From: an uncultured Muribaculaceae bacterium
GTDB taxonomy: Bacteria; Bacteroidota; Bacteroidia; Bacteroidales; Muribaculaceae
Reading direction: 5' to 3'
Assembly (NCBI GenBank): GCA_934675575.1
Contig: CAKUQQ010000002.1
Coordinates: 62,001-126,000, forward strand
DNA length: 64,000 nt
Part shown: piece by piece, positions 33,448 to 41,144 of the stretch
Layout of the letters: each line of letters opens with the position of its first letter
Position numbering within the stretch: position 1 is the first letter of the stretch
Translations under genes and position numbers: made by a program
Notes under the pieces: generated by a model
Databases searched by the model: none
The model's input: the letters and a program-made list of their open reading frames with translations, nothing else
Told to the model about the DNA's origin: nothing

Positions 33448-33768
33448 TTCTCTCTGCGTAATTAGCTATAAGTGTGTGGTTGTGGCAAACACGGCGTTTG
33501 CCAATGCGAATTTAACCATTTCATTCGACAAATCACACCTCGCGCACATTAAAATTTGGTTTTGCCACTACACCATTCACCACTCGCCACACCAAGCCAC
33601 GCCATAAAAGCCAACCACCACACGAAAAGCCGTGCCAATTTTGCGTTAATGGCATTAAATGCCTAAATTTGCACAAATTAATGAGTTATGAGGACTGACC
33701 TGCCACATGGCGGAAACCTCTTGACACCAGACATTAAAAACAACATTTTTTTATCACATAATCATTCG
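33448..33768. other. Divergent intergenic region, threonine aldolase / tyrS
   Basis: 321 bases with a C/A-rich, G-poor stretch at about 33560-33635 on the plus strand and the tyrS promoter at 33664-33671. A 27-codon upstream extension of the tyrS frame (from 33688) is not conserved-looking and is treated as leader. Confidence 0.5.
33664..33671 (+). promoter_or_regulatory. Promoter of tyrS (-7 element)
   Basis: TAAATTTG, about 98 bases upstream of the tyrS start. Confidence 0.5.
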
Positions 33769-35070
33769 ATGAGCAAAATCAATTTCGTAGAAGAACTCAA
33801 ATGGAGAGGCATGATTAACAACATCATGCCAGGCACTGAAGAACAACTCAACAAAGAAATGACATCGGCCTACGTGGGAATTGACCCCACCGCCGACTCT
33901 CTGCATATAGGCCACCTTGTGGGCATAATGATGCTGAAACACCTGCAGCGCGCAGGTCATCGCCCCATAGCCCTGATTGGTGGTGCCACAGGCATGATTG
34001 GCGACCCATCGATGAAATCGCAGGAGCGCGTGCTCATCGACGAAGCCACTTTGCGCCACAACCAAGAGTGCATTCGCAAGCAGTTGGCCAAATTCCTTGA
34101 TTTCGACAGCGATGCGCCAAACCACGCGATTCTTGTCAACAACTACGACTGGATGAAGAACTACGGCTTCCTGCAATTTATCCGCGACATCGGCAAACAC
34201 ATCACCGTGAACTATATGATGGCAAAAGACAGCGTGAAGAAACGCCTTGCCGCCAATGCCGACCACGGCATGTCGTTCACCGAGTTCTCTTATCAGTTGC
34301 TGCAGGGCTACGACTTCCTGCACCTCTATGAGAGCGAGGGCTGCAAGCTGCAAATGGGCGGAAGCGACCAGTGGGGCAACATCACCACCGGCACCGAGCT
34401 GATACGCCGCATGGCTGGCGGAGAGGCATTTGCCATAACATGCCCACTCATCACCAAGGCCGACGGCACAAAATTCGGCAAGACCGAGGGCGGCAACGTG
34501 TGGCTTGACCCCAAGCGCACATCGCCTTACAAGTTCTACCAGTTCTGGCTCAACGTGAGCGATGCCGATGCAGCAAAATACATTAAGATATTCACCGACC
34601 TCACACAAGAAGAAATAGCCGCTCTCGAAGAGGAACAGGCAAAAGACCCAGGATTGCGCCCACTGCAAAAACGTCTTGCCCAAGAAATAACCACTATGGT
34701 CCACTCCGCACAAGACTATGAGACAGCCGTGGAAGCCTCACAAATCCTGTTCTCAAACAAGGCCAAAGACACACTGCACAAAATCGATGAAGACACCCTG
34801 TTGTCAGTGTTTGAGGGCGTGCCCACATTCGAGGTCAGCAAAGACAAACTTGCCGGTGGTGTGGCACTTATCAATCTGCTCACCGAAGAAGCACCCGTGT
34901 TCAGCAGCAAAGGAGAGATGCGAAAGCTCACACAAGGTGGTGGCGTGTCGGTCAACAAAGAGAAAATTGCCGACCCCAACCTCAACATCGACAGCACATT
35001 CCTGCTCAACGGCAAATACATTCTCGCACAACGTGGCAAAAAGAATTACTATCTTCTGATAGCAAAATAA
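33769..35070 (+). CDS. tyrS: Tyrosyl-tRNA synthetase
   Basis: 433 residues from Met at 33769 ([22 protein letters not shown]), the typical N-terminus; 27 upstream codons in frame are excluded. Class I catalytic domain: HIGH-type motif [11 protein letters not shown] (about 46-56), [33 protein letters not shown], and KFGKTEGGN in the place of KMSKS. The C-terminal S4 RNA-binding domain is about 365-430 ([15 protein letters not shown]). It charges tRNA-Tyr. It is followed by tRNA-Gln. Confidence 0.97.
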   Translation: MSKINFVEELKWRGMINNIMPGTEEQLNKEMTSAYVGIDPTADSLHIGHLVGIMMLKHLQRAGHRPIALIGGATGMIGDPSMKSQERVLIDEATLRHNQECIRKQLAKFLDFDSDAPNHAILVNNYDWMKNYGFLQFIRDIGKHITVNYMMAKDSVKKRLAANADHGMSFTEFSYQLLQGYDFLHLYESEGCKLQMGGSDQWGNITTGTELIRRMAGGEAFAITCPLITKADGTKFGKTEGGNVWLDPKRTSPYKFYQFWLNVSDADAAKYIKIFTDLTQEEIAALEEEQAKDPGLRPLQKRLAQEITTMVHSAQDYETAVEASQILFSNKAKDTLHKIDEDTLLSVFEGVPTFEVSKDKLAGGVALINLLTEEAPVFSSKGEMRKLTQGGGVSVNKEKIADPNLNIDSTFLLNGKYILAQRGKKNYYLLIAK

Positions 35071-35090
35071 CAAAATAATTGCCGAAATTT

Positions 35091-35121
35091 TTGCAGGTTT
35101 CACAAAACATGCCTAAATTTG
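35091..35121 (+). promoter_or_regulatory. Promoter of tRNA-Gln
   Basis: TTG (35091-35093) and TAAATTTG (35114-35121), 20 bases apart, 38 bases upstream of the tRNA. Confidence 0.65.
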
Positions 35122-35159
35122 CACCGCATTTGAGATGAAAATCTCAGTGACATAGGGAT

Positions 35160-35230
35160 TGTCCTATAGTGTAATGGTAACACAACGGTTTTTGGTGCCG
35201 CATTTCCTGGTTCGAGTCCGGGTAGGACAA
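35160..35230 (+). tRNA. tRNA-Gln (anticodon UUG)
   Basis: Acceptor TGTCCTA/TAGGACA, D-stem GTGT/ACAC, anticodon arm ACGGT-TTTTGGT-GCCGC with loop anticodon TTG, T-arm CCTGG-TTCGAGT-CCGGG, discriminator A. The U1-A72 pair is normal for tRNA-Gln. The bottom anticodon-stem pair (A27-C43) is mismatched. Confidence 0.93.
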
Positions 35231-35233
35231 CTC

Positions 35234-35271
35234 AAGCACTGGTTTACAATAGTGACCCAGTGCTTTTTTTT
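35234..35271 (+). terminator. Intrinsic terminator of tRNA-Gln
   Basis: AAGCACTGG pairs with CCAGTGCTT and is followed by T8. Confidence 0.85.
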
Positions 35272-35356
35272 ATTTGTCCTATTAATCAGGAAGATGGCTA
35301 AGAGAACTAATGGGGACTAATTGTAATTGGACTAATCGCAAAAAAGTAACGGCATG

Positions 35357-35389
35357 AAAAAGTAGCGGCGTGCCAATAAGCACGCCGCT
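35357..35389 (-). terminator. Intrinsic terminator of the 912-residue protein gene
   Basis: On the minus strand AGCGGCGTGC pairs with GCACGCCGCT around a 6-base loop and is followed by ACTTTTT. A second, weaker inverted repeat (TAAGCG/CGCTTA) lies at about 35417-35455, nearer the stop. Confidence 0.8.
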
Positions 35390-35462
35390 CCACAAACAAA
35401 AACAATGAATTTTCAGTAAGCGGTGCCAACGATGTTGACACCACCAATCGCTTAACTTTATT

Positions 35463-38201
35463 TTATTTCACTATTACTTTCACGCTCGTCACGCCGTCGG
35501 TCACCACATACATTCCAGCTGGCACACCAAGCCTGTCGGTCGTCTTGCCCACAAATGCACCACTCATTGTGTAAACAGCAACTGGCTTGCTTGCCGACAC
35601 CACCACTGCGCCTTTCACGCCAAATGCCTTGAGCTGTGCAGCGCTGCCATTAACTGCCACCACACCCGACGGGTCATTCACGTCGGTCAGTTTGAAACAG
35701 TCAAAGTTCCAAGGTGAGCTGAGCGATGTGATTCTAAACGTGTGTTTGCCCTTGGCAAGATGCACATTCACAAATTGCGGTGCATCGGCATAGGCCGAAG
35801 CAAGTGCATTGACACCTCCGGCTGCCGGCCAAACCCACACCGTGTCGTTAACCGCATCGCCAATCTTGGTGCTCGTCCACTTTGATTTGTCGGCAAGTAT
35901 CTCATTATATGTAGCACCGTCAGCCTCAAACACATCTGGAGCCACTGGACGCATCGTTTGGTTCGGTTTCAAGGTTTCTCCGTCAACCGACACCACCATT
36001 GCGCCAGCATAACGTTTAGGCCAGTTCAAGTTAGTCTTTTGATATATCGTGTAGGTTTGTCCCGGCTGGCAACCTTGTGCCACGGCGCGTCCGTATTCCT
36101 CCCACGGCATATTGCACTTGAAACTTATGTTCACGTCCATATCTTCTGGCACGTCAACCGTGTAGGCAAACCAGCACCCCCAGTTCTTTTGAGCCTGGTC
36201 GGCAGTTATGCTGAAACCATTGTCGGTGCGGAAGTCACCCAACGAATAGTAACGCCAATCATCACCCATGCCCTTCAGGGCATATCCATTCTCAAAGTCG
36301 GCCGAAGCCATTATCTCCACGCCGCCATTGTCAGAGCGATAGGCACTTGTCTGCTGCGAGTCGTCAGCCATTGCTGCAGCTTTCTCCACGCCACTTGCAT
36401 CATTTTTCTCGGTCCATTGCAGCAGTAGATAGTCACCTGTTGCCAAGGTGTAGCTGTGCGCGCCAGCCTCAAGAGCCGAAGTTGTGCCGTCGGCATTCAC
36501 TACATTCACGCCGTCGGCCACCTCTATGTCGAGTTTTTGACTCGACTCAAGCTCACGGTTAAGCACCATGAAGAAGCGGTTGTCGCCGTTCTTAAACTGA
36601 CTCACGAGGAAACCAACCCCGTTCACCTTGTTGGTCATCGACTTCACTTTGTCGGGATAGTTGCTCTTGCTCAAGCGCTTGGTGGCCTTAGGCAATTTTC
36701 CGGTGAAACTCACGTCTATCACAGAGTCGTTAAGAAACACCCAACGGTGGTTCTGTATCTCTTTATTGATTCGTTGCAGCATGTAGTAAGTCTCGGTCTT
36801 GCGCCAAGTCCACCCTGCATTTGGGTCTATCTCAAGCGGAGCATTGTAGCGCGTGTAGCGTGTGTCCACGTTTGAGTATGTGTAATACTGAATGCCTTGC
36901 GCTCCGTAAGCCAGATTGGCAAACACCTGCAAGCGCAAATCGCCCTCGGTTGGCACAGGGAACTCCTGTGTGGGCGAAATCGAGTCGCCTTTTGAACGGG
37001 CAAATCCCCAGAAAGGTATTCCGTATTGACGCGCCACTCTGGCTGTGATTTCGAGCGACTCAAAGAAAAATGGCCTTATCGATTTTTTGTCGGCCTGCGT
37101 GTCGCGCACTATCGGATAGCAGTCCATGGATATCATGCCCACGCCTATCTTGCGCACAGCCTGTTGCAGGTAGTCAGCATAATTTTTCGAGCCCATAACC
37201 GCCGTGTAGTTTATCGGGTTTTCCACGCTGTGCAGCAAGTTAAGATACACCAGCTTGTTTGGCGAATATTTGCGAATCCACGATGCCACCTCACCAAGGT
37301 GTTCAAACTGCGACCCGTATGGTTCGTCATTCAGAGCCCAACCGGCAATTCCGTCGTTGTCCTTGTAGCGGTTCATAGTTTCTTTAATAATATCCTCGTT
37401 TGTGTTGCCGGTAACACGCCAGAAGTTTGGAATCTGGCGCACATGCGAGCCGGCGGCATTGCCAAGCATATTGTCTATGTTGTCATGACTGCCATGACCC
37501 TGCGTGTAGTTCAGATTGATGCCGGCGGCATACATATCACGGAATTCCTGGTCACTGCCCGATATGTTGAGCCATGCCATGACAGGGAACTCATCGCCAG
37601 CCGGATTCACATATTTCTGCAAGTCAAGATTGCCCCACTGGTGCGCATTATAGCCTTCTCCTTCACCACCTTTGTCATAATCCTCGGCTTGCACTGTCAC
37701 CGAGCCTTTTGGCACAAGGGTCACATCTTTAAACGGAGCACTTGCCCCCTCTATCTTCAAGTTTTTGATTTTTATCGTCACACCTTTGGTTATGCCAAAG
37801 TCAAAACGCAGATAGTTGCCTTTGCTTCCCCAGCCAAACGATGTGCGCGCATCGCGTATGTTGTAGCTGAACGTTGTCCACTCCTTGCTTGCAGGTATGG
37901 TTATGCCAGTCAGCGATTGAGCCTCCGACAACGGCGGCACAAAGAATATCTGCACATTACCCACGCCCTGTTCTGCCTGATATTCAAACGACAATTTCGT
38001 CACACTCGCAGGCAATGATTCTGTGAGCGATGATGTAAACACATACGGGTCACCGCCAGTGGTAGTGAAAGTATATATTCCGTCGGTGTAGTCATAATCC
38101 ACCATGTTCGCATTTGTCTTCAAGAACTCAAGGTTCACCCCCGACGCTCCCAGACAACTCAGCACGCACATGGCTGTCAGTAGTAGTGTTTTGATTTTCA
38201 T
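35463..38201 (-). CDS. Secreted multidomain glycoside-hydrolase-like protein with binding module and sorting tail
   Basis: 912 residues. Domains: signal peptide 1-20; N-terminal beta-sandwich about 22-150 (FTTTGGDPYVFTSSL, KGNYLRFDFGITKGVTIKIKNLKI), different from the LamG-like domain of the 5' cluster; QAEDYDKGG linker (171-179); (alpha/beta)8-like domain about 205-595 with GWALNDEP (Glu293 candidate acid/base), LVYLNLLH, MISMDCYPIV, PFWGFA, YGAQGIQYYTY and GDYLLLQWTEK; carbohydrate-binding-like module about 625-845; Por-type tail (VYTMSGAFVG, VPAGMYVVTDG, KVIVK). It equals the barrel of the 2624-4525 product joined to the module and tail of the 1634-2578 product. The substrate is unknown; probably a surface enzyme acting on glycan. 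Confidence 0.8.
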   Translation of the reverse strand: MKIKTLLLTAMCVLSCLGASGVNLEFLKTNANMVDYDYTDGIYTFTTTGGDPYVFTSSLTESLPASVTKLSFEYQAEQGVGNVQIFFVPPLSEAQSLTGITIPASKEWTTFSYNIRDARTSFGWGSKGNYLRFDFGITKGVTIKIKNLKIEGASAPFKDVTLVPKGSVTVQAEDYDKGGEGEGYNAHQWGNLDLQKYVNPAGDEFPVMAWLNISGSDQEFRDMYAAGINLNYTQGHGSHDNIDNMLGNAAGSHVRQIPNFWRVTGNTNEDIIKETMNRYKDNDGIAGWALNDEPYGSQFEHLGEVASWIRKYSPNKLVYLNLLHSVENPINYTAVMGSKNYADYLQQAVRKIGVGMISMDCYPIVRDTQADKKSIRPFFFESLEITARVARQYGIPFWGFARSKGDSISPTQEFPVPTEGDLRLQVFANLAYGAQGIQYYTYSNVDTRYTRYNAPLEIDPNAGWTWRKTETYYMLQRINKEIQNHRWVFLNDSVIDVSFTGKLPKATKRLSKSNYPDKVKSMTNKVNGVGFLVSQFKNGDNRFFMVLNRELESSQKLDIEVADGVNVVNADGTTSALEAGAHSYTLATGDYLLLQWTEKNDASGVEKAAAMADDSQQTSAYRSDNGGVEIMASADFENGYALKGMGDDWRYYSLGDFRTDNGFSITADQAQKNWGCWFAYTVDVPEDMDVNISFKCNMPWEEYGRAVAQGCQPGQTYTIYQKTNLNWPKRYAGAMVVSVDGETLKPNQTMRPVAPDVFEADGATYNEILADKSKWTSTKIGDAVNDTVWVWPAAGGVNALASAYADAPQFVNVHLAKGKHTFRITSLSSPWNFDCFKLTDVNDPSGVVAVNGSAAQLKAFGVKGAVVVSASKPVAVYTMSGAFVGKTTDRLGVPAGMYVVTDGVTSVKVIVK

Positions 38202-38284
38202 TAGTTTTTTGTTATTTAGAATTTTTAGCCCAATCCGATTTTTTCAAATTTGCTTGGGGTTAGTTTACATTAATTTCGGTGTTG

Positions 38285-38315
38285 CAAATATAGCATTGTT
38301 TATCTTATCACCAAA
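38285..38315 (-). promoter_or_regulatory. Promoter of the 912-residue protein gene
   Basis: On the minus strand TATATTTG (38292-38285) lies 19 bases after TTTG (38315-38312). The leader is about 75 bases. Confidence 0.65.
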
Positions 38316-38389
38316 CACAACACACACATTTTGTGCTGTTTTGACTTTGTTTTTACGATTTGCACACACCGCAATCCAATCTCTTGCGC

Positions 38390-38397
38390 TATATTTG
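38390..38397 (+). promoter_or_regulatory. Promoter of the phosphoesterase-fold gene (-7 element)
   Basis: TATATTTG, 20 bases before the start codon at 38418. It is back to back with the minus-strand promoter at 38285-38315. Confidence 0.5.
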
Positions 38398-38417
38398 CAA
38401 ATAAACTTTTGATTAAA

Positions 38418-39314
38418 ATGAAAAAAGCCATAACCACCCTTTTCATCGCATTTTGTGCATTTCTCGGCATAGCGGCACAAAGCACCACAAGCACCAAAGC
38501 GCCACTCAAAGTGATGTCGTTCAACATTCGTTTTTGGGCTCCGACCGACACCGGCGACTTGGCCTGGCCCAAGCGCATAGCACCCATAAGCCGTGTGATT
38601 CATGAACAGCAGCCCGACTTGATTGGCTTTCAAGAACCACGCGAGCAAATGTGGCAACAGCTCATCGACATTTTGCCCGAATATAGCACCTATCGTGTGG
38701 TGGCTGGCGACGAGTTGCCCGACGGTGAAACCGGGCGAATCATGATAGCCTACAACCGCAACCGCTTCTTAAAGCAGGCAGCAGGCCGCTTCTGGCTCAA
38801 CGAGCACCCTGAAACACCCGGTCCGGCTTGGCGCACCACCGAGCATGGCAAGCGCGCTTGCTTGTGGGTCAAGCTCCTCGACCGCAGCACAGGCAAGCAG
38901 TTCTATTTTGCCACCACGCATTTCCCCTACAAGACCGGAAAGGTGGAAGACGAAGCCCGCTCCAACTGCTCTCGCCTCATCATAAGTCGCATGAAAGCCA
39001 TTGCCGGCAACAAGGCAACCCTATTCCTGACAGGTGACTTCAATGCCTCAAACGATAAAAACAGCAAGCGTCTGCCTGGCATAGAGCCAATGTTTTCATG
39101 GTTCAAGGGCGCGCGCGACGTTGCACCTGTCACCGACGACCATTGCTCGTTCAACGGTTTCGGACGTGTGCGCGACGGCAAATGCGGCGGCAGTCTCGAC
39201 CACATATTCTTCCGCAATGCCGCTCCACTCAAATTCCAGACTATCGACGGGCACAACTACGGCGTGAAATATGTGTCAGACCATTACCCCATAGTTTGCA
39301 CTTTCACCTATTGA
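38418..39314 (+). CDS. Secreted endonuclease/exonuclease/phosphatase-family protein
   Basis: 298 residues from Met at 38418. A signal peptide (1-20, ends GIAAQ) precedes a DNase I-like fold: LKVMSFNIRFW (Asn), DLIGFQEPRE (Glu, metal ligand), FYFATTHFPYK, LFLTGDFNASND (Asp/Asn), SLDHIFFRN (Asp-His) and YVSDHYPIV (His). All expected catalytic positions are present. It lacks a sorting tail, so it is probably periplasmic. The substrate could be nucleic acid, a phosphoinositide-like or another phosphodiester; it is not decided by sequence. Confidence 0.9.
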   Translation: MKKAITTLFIAFCAFLGIAAQSTTSTKAPLKVMSFNIRFWAPTDTGDLAWPKRIAPISRVIHEQQPDLIGFQEPREQMWQQLIDILPEYSTYRVVAGDELPDGETGRIMIAYNRNRFLKQAAGRFWLNEHPETPGPAWRTTEHGKRACLWVKLLDRSTGKQFYFATTHFPYKTGKVEDEARSNCSRLIISRMKAIAGNKATLFLTGDFNASNDKNSKRLPGIEPMFSWFKGARDVAPVTDDHCSFNGFGRVRDGKCGGSLDHIFFRNAAPLKFQTIDGHNYGVKYVSDHYPIVCTFTY

Positions 39315-39460
39315 GCACCGTTTTGCTCATCTTCGCAGCCGAGCCGCGTGGCACTTGCGCCACACGGCGCAGTGGTGCTTAATCCGCCCAAATCAACGCT
39401 TCTTTCTCGGTAATCACATTTATTCACACGGCCAGTTTTAGCTATCACGAATAATTTCTT

Positions 39461-39468
39461 TACCTTTG
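39461..39468 (+). promoter_or_regulatory. Promoter of the sodium:alanine symporter gene (-7 element)
   Basis: TACCTTTG with a T-rich stretch (TTTTAG) about 20 bases upstream. The leader of about 110 bases contains a GGGG/CCCC hairpin at about 39510-39535. Confidence 0.5.
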
Positions 39469-39581
39469 CACCCTAATATGTGCAAAAACAGACACTTTGC
39501 CAGCACTTCGGGGTGAAACGGTAAACAATGCCCCTATTTGTGCCTGTGCAAAAAATAATAATTACAGAAAAACAATGATTT

Positions 39582-40949
39582 ATGAACGAGTTTTTAAACA
39601 ATATAAGTGACTGGATTGTTGCTGCCAGCGACTATGTGTGCGGCTATCCTGAGTTTCTCCTGCTCATAGGTGGGGGCATTTTTCTTTTCTTCTATTCAGG
39701 GGCAGTGTCAATCAGGCATTTGCCGGCATCAATCAGAGCCTTGCGCCACAAGCAGAGCAGCGATTCTGGCAAGACCACAGGTCAAATCAGCTCCATTCAA
39801 GCCCTTATGAGCGCCATAGCCGCCACTGTGGGCATGGGCAATATTGCCGGTGTGGCAATAGCTCTCACTGTGGGTGGCCCCGGTGTGATATTCTGGATGT
39901 GGGTGAGTGCCATAGTTGGCATGTCAACCAAGTTTTTTGAGGGCACTCTTGCCATTATGTATAAAGGCCGCGACACCAATGGCGAGCTGCAAGGCGGCCC
40001 CATGTATATGATGGTCAACGGACTTGGCTCCAAGTGGAAGCCAATGGCAGTTGCATTCTCATGCTTCGGGCTCATAGGCACGCTGTGCTTCATGCAAGCA
40101 AACCAGCTCGTTGAGTCGGTGACCACTGTGTTCACCACACCGGCAGGCATCGAGAACACACTCTTCTTGCGCTTCATCATGGGCGTGGTAATAACCCTGA
40201 TTGTTGGCACGGTGATTCTGGGCGGCATAGGTCGCATTGCCAAATTAGCCTCTCGCATAGTGCCCACCATGGTTGTTGTGTATTTCATCATGGTTGCTGT
40301 AATCATGGTGCTCAACATCGACAAAATCCCAGGAATCTTTGCATCAATATTCCAAAATGCGTTCAGCATGAAAGCCGGTTTTGGCGCATTTGCATTTGTG
40401 GCTCTCACCGGAGCGCGGCGTGCCGCCTACGTCAACGAGGCAGGCATAGGCACGGCGTCGATGATGCACGGAGCGTCTAAAAACACCGACCCCATACGCG
40501 AAGGTCTGGTGGCAATGATTGCACCAGCCATCGACTCTGGCATTGTTTGCACACTCACAGCTATCCCCATTTTAATTGCCGGCAACTACGTTGGCGTGAC
40601 CGACGTGAAAGGCCTGTTCATTGCTCTTGGAGCTTTTGGGCAGTTGCTGCCGTTCGGCCAATACTTGCTTATGGCCATCGTGTTCTTCTTTGCATTCTCC
40701 ACCATGTTTTCCTACTCCTACTACGGTCAAAAGTGCACCAACTTCTTGTTTGGCGCCAAGAATGCTAAATATTACAATTACTTCTACCTCGTGATGATTA
40801 TCGTGGCAGCCATGATACCACTTAAAACTCTTGTTAGCGTCATGGACCTTGCATTTGCCCTTATGGCACTCTGTACCATGACCACGCTCATTCTCCTTGC
40901 TCCGCGCGTAAAGGCACTTATGAAAACCTACTTCGCATCGCACAAATAA
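39582..40949 (+). CDS. Sodium:alanine symporter family protein (AGCS)
   Basis: 455 residues with about ten membrane helices across the whole protein. Family motifs: AIAATVGMGNIAGVAIALTVGGPGVIFWMW (about 84-113; substrate and Na+ site region), GGPMYMM, and TGARRAAYVNEAGIGTASMMHGASK. It takes up alanine, glycine or a similar small amino acid with Na+. It is monocistronic with its own promoter and terminator. Confidence 0.94.
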   Translation: MNEFLNNISDWIVAASDYVCGYPEFLLLIGGGIFLFFYSGAVSIRHLPASIRALRHKQSSDSGKTTGQISSIQALMSAIAATVGMGNIAGVAIALTVGGPGVIFWMWVSAIVGMSTKFFEGTLAIMYKGRDTNGELQGGPMYMMVNGLGSKWKPMAVAFSCFGLIGTLCFMQANQLVESVTTVFTTPAGIENTLFLRFIMGVVITLIVGTVILGGIGRIAKLASRIVPTMVVVYFIMVAVIMVLNIDKIPGIFASIFQNAFSMKAGFGAFAFVALTGARRAAYVNEAGIGTASMMHGASKNTDPIREGLVAMIAPAIDSGIVCTLTAIPILIAGNYVGVTDVKGLFIALGAFGQLLPFGQYLLMAIVFFFAFSTMFSYSYYGQKCTNFLFGAKNAKYYNYFYLVMIIVAAMIPLKTLVSVMDLAFALMALCTMTTLILLAPRVKALMKTYFASHK

Positions 40950-40975
40950 GCACATCACATAAGCCCACTCACCAT

Positions 40976-41012
40976 AAGCGTCACATGCCAATAGTCGTGT
41001 GACGCTTTTATT
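40976..41012 (+). terminator. Intrinsic terminator of the symporter gene
   Basis: AAGCGTCACA pairs with TGTGACGCTT and is followed by TTATT. Confidence 0.8.
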
Positions 41013-41076
41013 GTGCCCACAAGACGCATAACCCACAACTACACACAGTTCACTCAATCAATGCGCCAATCATTAT

Positions 41077-41113
41077 AAAACAAACGAGGCGTGCCGCTGC
41101 CGCGGTACGCCTC
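41077..41113 (-). terminator. Intrinsic terminator of the C10 peptidase gene
   Basis: On the minus strand GAGGCGT-CCGC pairs with GCGG-ACGCCTC around a 4-base loop, followed by GTTTGTTTTAT. The arms GCGTGCC/GGTACGC are the same as those of the 17-base repeat motif at 4.8-5.2 kb. Confidence 0.7.
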
Positions 41114-41144
41114 GCCATTATTTTGCTTTGGGGTTACTCTTCTT

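Noticed and set aside
33754..34713. 319-codon minus-strand frame
   Set aside because: Entirely antisense to the well-supported tyrS gene.
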